Positions 62,885 to 64,000 of a stretch of DNA of 64,000 bases are shown here, one piece after another (position 1 is the stretch's first letter; each line of letters starts with the position of its first letter). This DNA comes from Tetragonia tetragonoides. Its lineage: Eukaryota > Streptophyta > Magnoliopsida > Caryophyllales > Aizoaceae. The stretch is taken from assembly GCA_038025085.1 (NCBI GenBank), contig CM076141.1, positions 23,250,501 to 23,314,500 of the forward strand, read 5' to 3'. The position numbers and the translations under genes are program-made. A model generated the notes under the pieces. The model did not search any database and was not told where the DNA came from. It saw nothing but the letters and a program-made list of their open reading frames with translations.

Positions 62885-64000
62885 GAGTTCTTTTGTGTTT
62901 TATATTAGAAAGCATCCGATTACTTTGTTTGCATTTATTTGAGTGTGAAATTACACCTTGGATGTTTACAAGTACAAACAAGCTTCAAGTCAAGCTTTTG
63001 AATGAATTTACGCGTTTTAACAGCTCTTACGACTAGGGTGATAGAAATTGAGTTCTTTTGTGTTGTATACTAAGAGAAAATATCCAAATACTTTGTTTGC
63101 ATTCATTTGAGTGTGAAATAACACCAGGGTTGTTTACAAGTACAAACAAGCTTCAACTCAAGCTTTTGAATGCATTTACGCGTTTTAAAAGCTCATCCGA
63201 GGAGGGTGAAAGAGATTTGAGTTCTTTTGTGTTGTATATTAAGAGAAAGCATCCAAATACTTTGTTTGCATTCATTTGAGTGTGAAACTACACCTAGGAT
63301 GTTTAGAGTTACAAACAAGCTTCAACTCAAGCTTTTGAATGCATTTACGCGTTTTAACAGCTCACACGAGGAGGGTGAAAGAGATTTGAGTTCTTTTGTG
63401 TTGTATATTAAGAGAAAGCATCCAAATACTTTGTTTGCATTCATTTGAGTGTGAAACTACACCTAGGATGTTTAGAGTTACAAACAAGCTTCAACTCAAG
63501 CTTTTGAATGCATTTACGCGTTTTAAAAGCTCATACGAGTAGGGTGAAAGAGATTTGAGTTGTTTTGTGTTGAATATTAAGAGAAAGCATCCAAATACTT
63601 TGTTTGCATTCATTTGAGTGTGAAACTATACCTAGGAAGTTTACAGTTACAAACAAGCTTCAACACAAGCTTTTGAATGCATTTACGCGTTTTAAAAGCT
63701 CATACGAGTAGGGTGAAAGAGATTTGAGTTCTTTTGTGTTGTATATTAAGAAAAAGCATCCAAATTCTTTGTTTCCATTCATTTAAGTGTGAAACTACAC
63801 CTAGGATGTTTACAAGTACAAACAAGCTTCAACTCAAGCTTTTGAATGTATTTACGCATTTTAAAAGCTCATACGAGTAGGGTGAAAGAGATTTGAGTTC
63901 TTTTGGGTTATATAGTAAGAGAAAGCATCCAAATACTTTGTTTGCATTTATTTAAGTGTGAAACTACACCTAGGATGTTTACAAGTACAAACAAGCTTCA
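62885..64000. repeat. 10-monomer block, third copy (cut by the window end)
   Basis: Collinear with 35,259-36,374 at offset 27,626 and with ~24,145-25,258. It still matches at the last base, so the duplication continues beyond the window. Private changes: GTATACTAAG (~63,065) and AACAGCTCACACG (~63,356), the second mixing one B-box base into an A box. Confidence 0.85.

Larger units (their letters stand above)
1..64000. repeat. Tandem satellite array, ~169-bp monomer, fills the whole window
   Basis: Every line of the window is a variant of one monomer. Starting from the first of two neighbouring HindIII-type AAGCTT hexamers, the composite consensus is 169 bp. Landmarks in order are AAGCTT (1-6), AAGCTT (13-18), ATGCAT (23-28), ACGCGT (31-36), TTTTAAAA (36-43), the A/B box (~40-75), CATCCAAATACTTTG (~103-117), GTGTGAAAC (~133-141) and CCTAGG (146-151). 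All copies face the same way and no base lies outside the array. Length classes come from defined indels: -1 bp (GATAGAAATTGAG), -1 bp (TTCAGAGAAGC), -1 bp (CACCCAAAGTTTTG) and -3 bp (TATTAGAAAGC). The composition and nucleosome-like length fit a centromeric or pericentromeric satellite. That role is inference, and host species and satellite family are not identified. Confidence 0.98.

Noticed and set aside
1083..63448. About 60 plus-strand open frames of 60-94 codons with near-identical products (Cys-Cys-Ile-Leu-Arg-Glu start, ...Leu-Phe-Ala-Phe-Ile end)
   Set aside because: They start at TTG and have no ribosome-binding or promoter context. They overlap each other at 169-bp spacing, exist only where the position-55 substitution removes a stop, and vary with no sign of codon-level constraint. 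They are shadows of the satellite.
1..64000. CRISPR-like array (regular direct repeats)
   Set aside because: There are no unique spacers: the whole 169-bp period is the repeat, far longer than CRISPR repeats, and no cas genes are present.
1..64000. CENP-B box
   Set aside because: I looked for the TTCG-N4-A-N2-CGGG pattern on both strands. The nearest segments (CTCTTACGACTAGGG, CATTCGAGTAGGG and rare CGACTCGGG) miss invariant bases. The resemblance around ACGA-N2-AGGG is weak and probably chance.
1..64000. Human alpha satellite or Arabidopsis-type 178-180-bp repeat
   Set aside because: Length is similar, but I do not recognise the sequence landmarks of either family (paired AAGCTT, ACGCGT, CCTAGG layout). 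A database search of the consensus would settle the family.
1..64000. Promoters or terminators suggested by TATA-like (TTGTATATTAAG) and T-rich (eight-T) stretches
   Set aside because: These occur in nearly every monomer or monomer class as part of the repeat, with no gene to serve. They carry no positional information.
1..64000. Assembly artefact (artificial duplication)
   Set aside because: Cannot be excluded for the identical 1,348-bp pair, but most copies differ by scattered private substitutions and nested breakpoints, which is not what simple assembly duplication produces.

Overview
The window is one uninterrupted satellite-DNA array. All 64,000 bases are head-to-tail copies of a single AT-rich monomer, mostly 166-169 bp (composite consensus 169 bp, about 34% G+C, counted from the consensus), which gives roughly 380 copies in one orientation. 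I see no protein-coding gene, RNA gene, transposon, microsatellite, telomere repeat, CRISPR array or single-copy spacer. Nucleosome-sized monomers, long pure arrays and multi-level higher-order repeats (HORs) are typical of centromeric or pericentromeric satellites in a eukaryotic nucleus. A flowering plant seems most likely to me, but the sequence itself does not prove it and I do not recognise the family by name. It is not human alpha satellite or the Arabidopsis ~180-bp repeat as I know them.

Monomers fall into recurring classes defined by linked variants. I name them P, G, Q, R, S, T, U, V, W, X, Y and Z. The strongest split is a two-state box of about 35 bp (consensus ~40-75). State A reads AAAAGCTCATACGAGTAGGG then GAAAGAGATTTGAG. 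State B reads AACAGCTCTTACGACTAGGG then GATAGAAATTGAG and is 1 bp shorter. P, Q and R monomers are entered through a B box and the others through an A box.

Layout. (1) 1-~11,130: two copies of a ~6.17-kb super-repeat (offset 6,167-6,168 bp, 6,505 bp after a two-monomer indel), separated by a ~1.5-kb stretch of other classes. (2) ~9,650-14,917: a tandem duplication of a 2,634-bp, 16-unit block that carries a monomer with a 63-bp internal deletion. (3) 14,918-17,954: mosaic of the same left-hand types. (4) 17,955-24,143: an 8-mer of 1,350 bp and a 19-mer of 3,202 bp, each partly duplicated. (5) 24,145-40,150: mosaic of displaced block copies (offsets 5,730, ~11,115 and ~12,800 bp). (6) 40,151-48,067: clean HORs, made of 842-bp 5-mers flanking 1,348-bp 8-mers. 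(7) 48,068-58,851: an 18-mer HOR of 3,033 bp, two full copies and two shortened ones (15 and 13 monomers). (8) ~59,610-64,000: a second copy of ~32,320-36,374, displaced by 27,291 bp and then 27,626 bp.

Nothing here works through encoded proteins. Any function would be structural: chromatin or kinetochore placement, with the sequence kept uniform by unequal exchange and conversion. The open frames of ~72 codons are by-products of the monomer: most start at TTG and exist only where one substitution removes an in-frame TAG. All block boundaries and identities were read by eye and are good to a few tens of bases unless an exact anchor is given.
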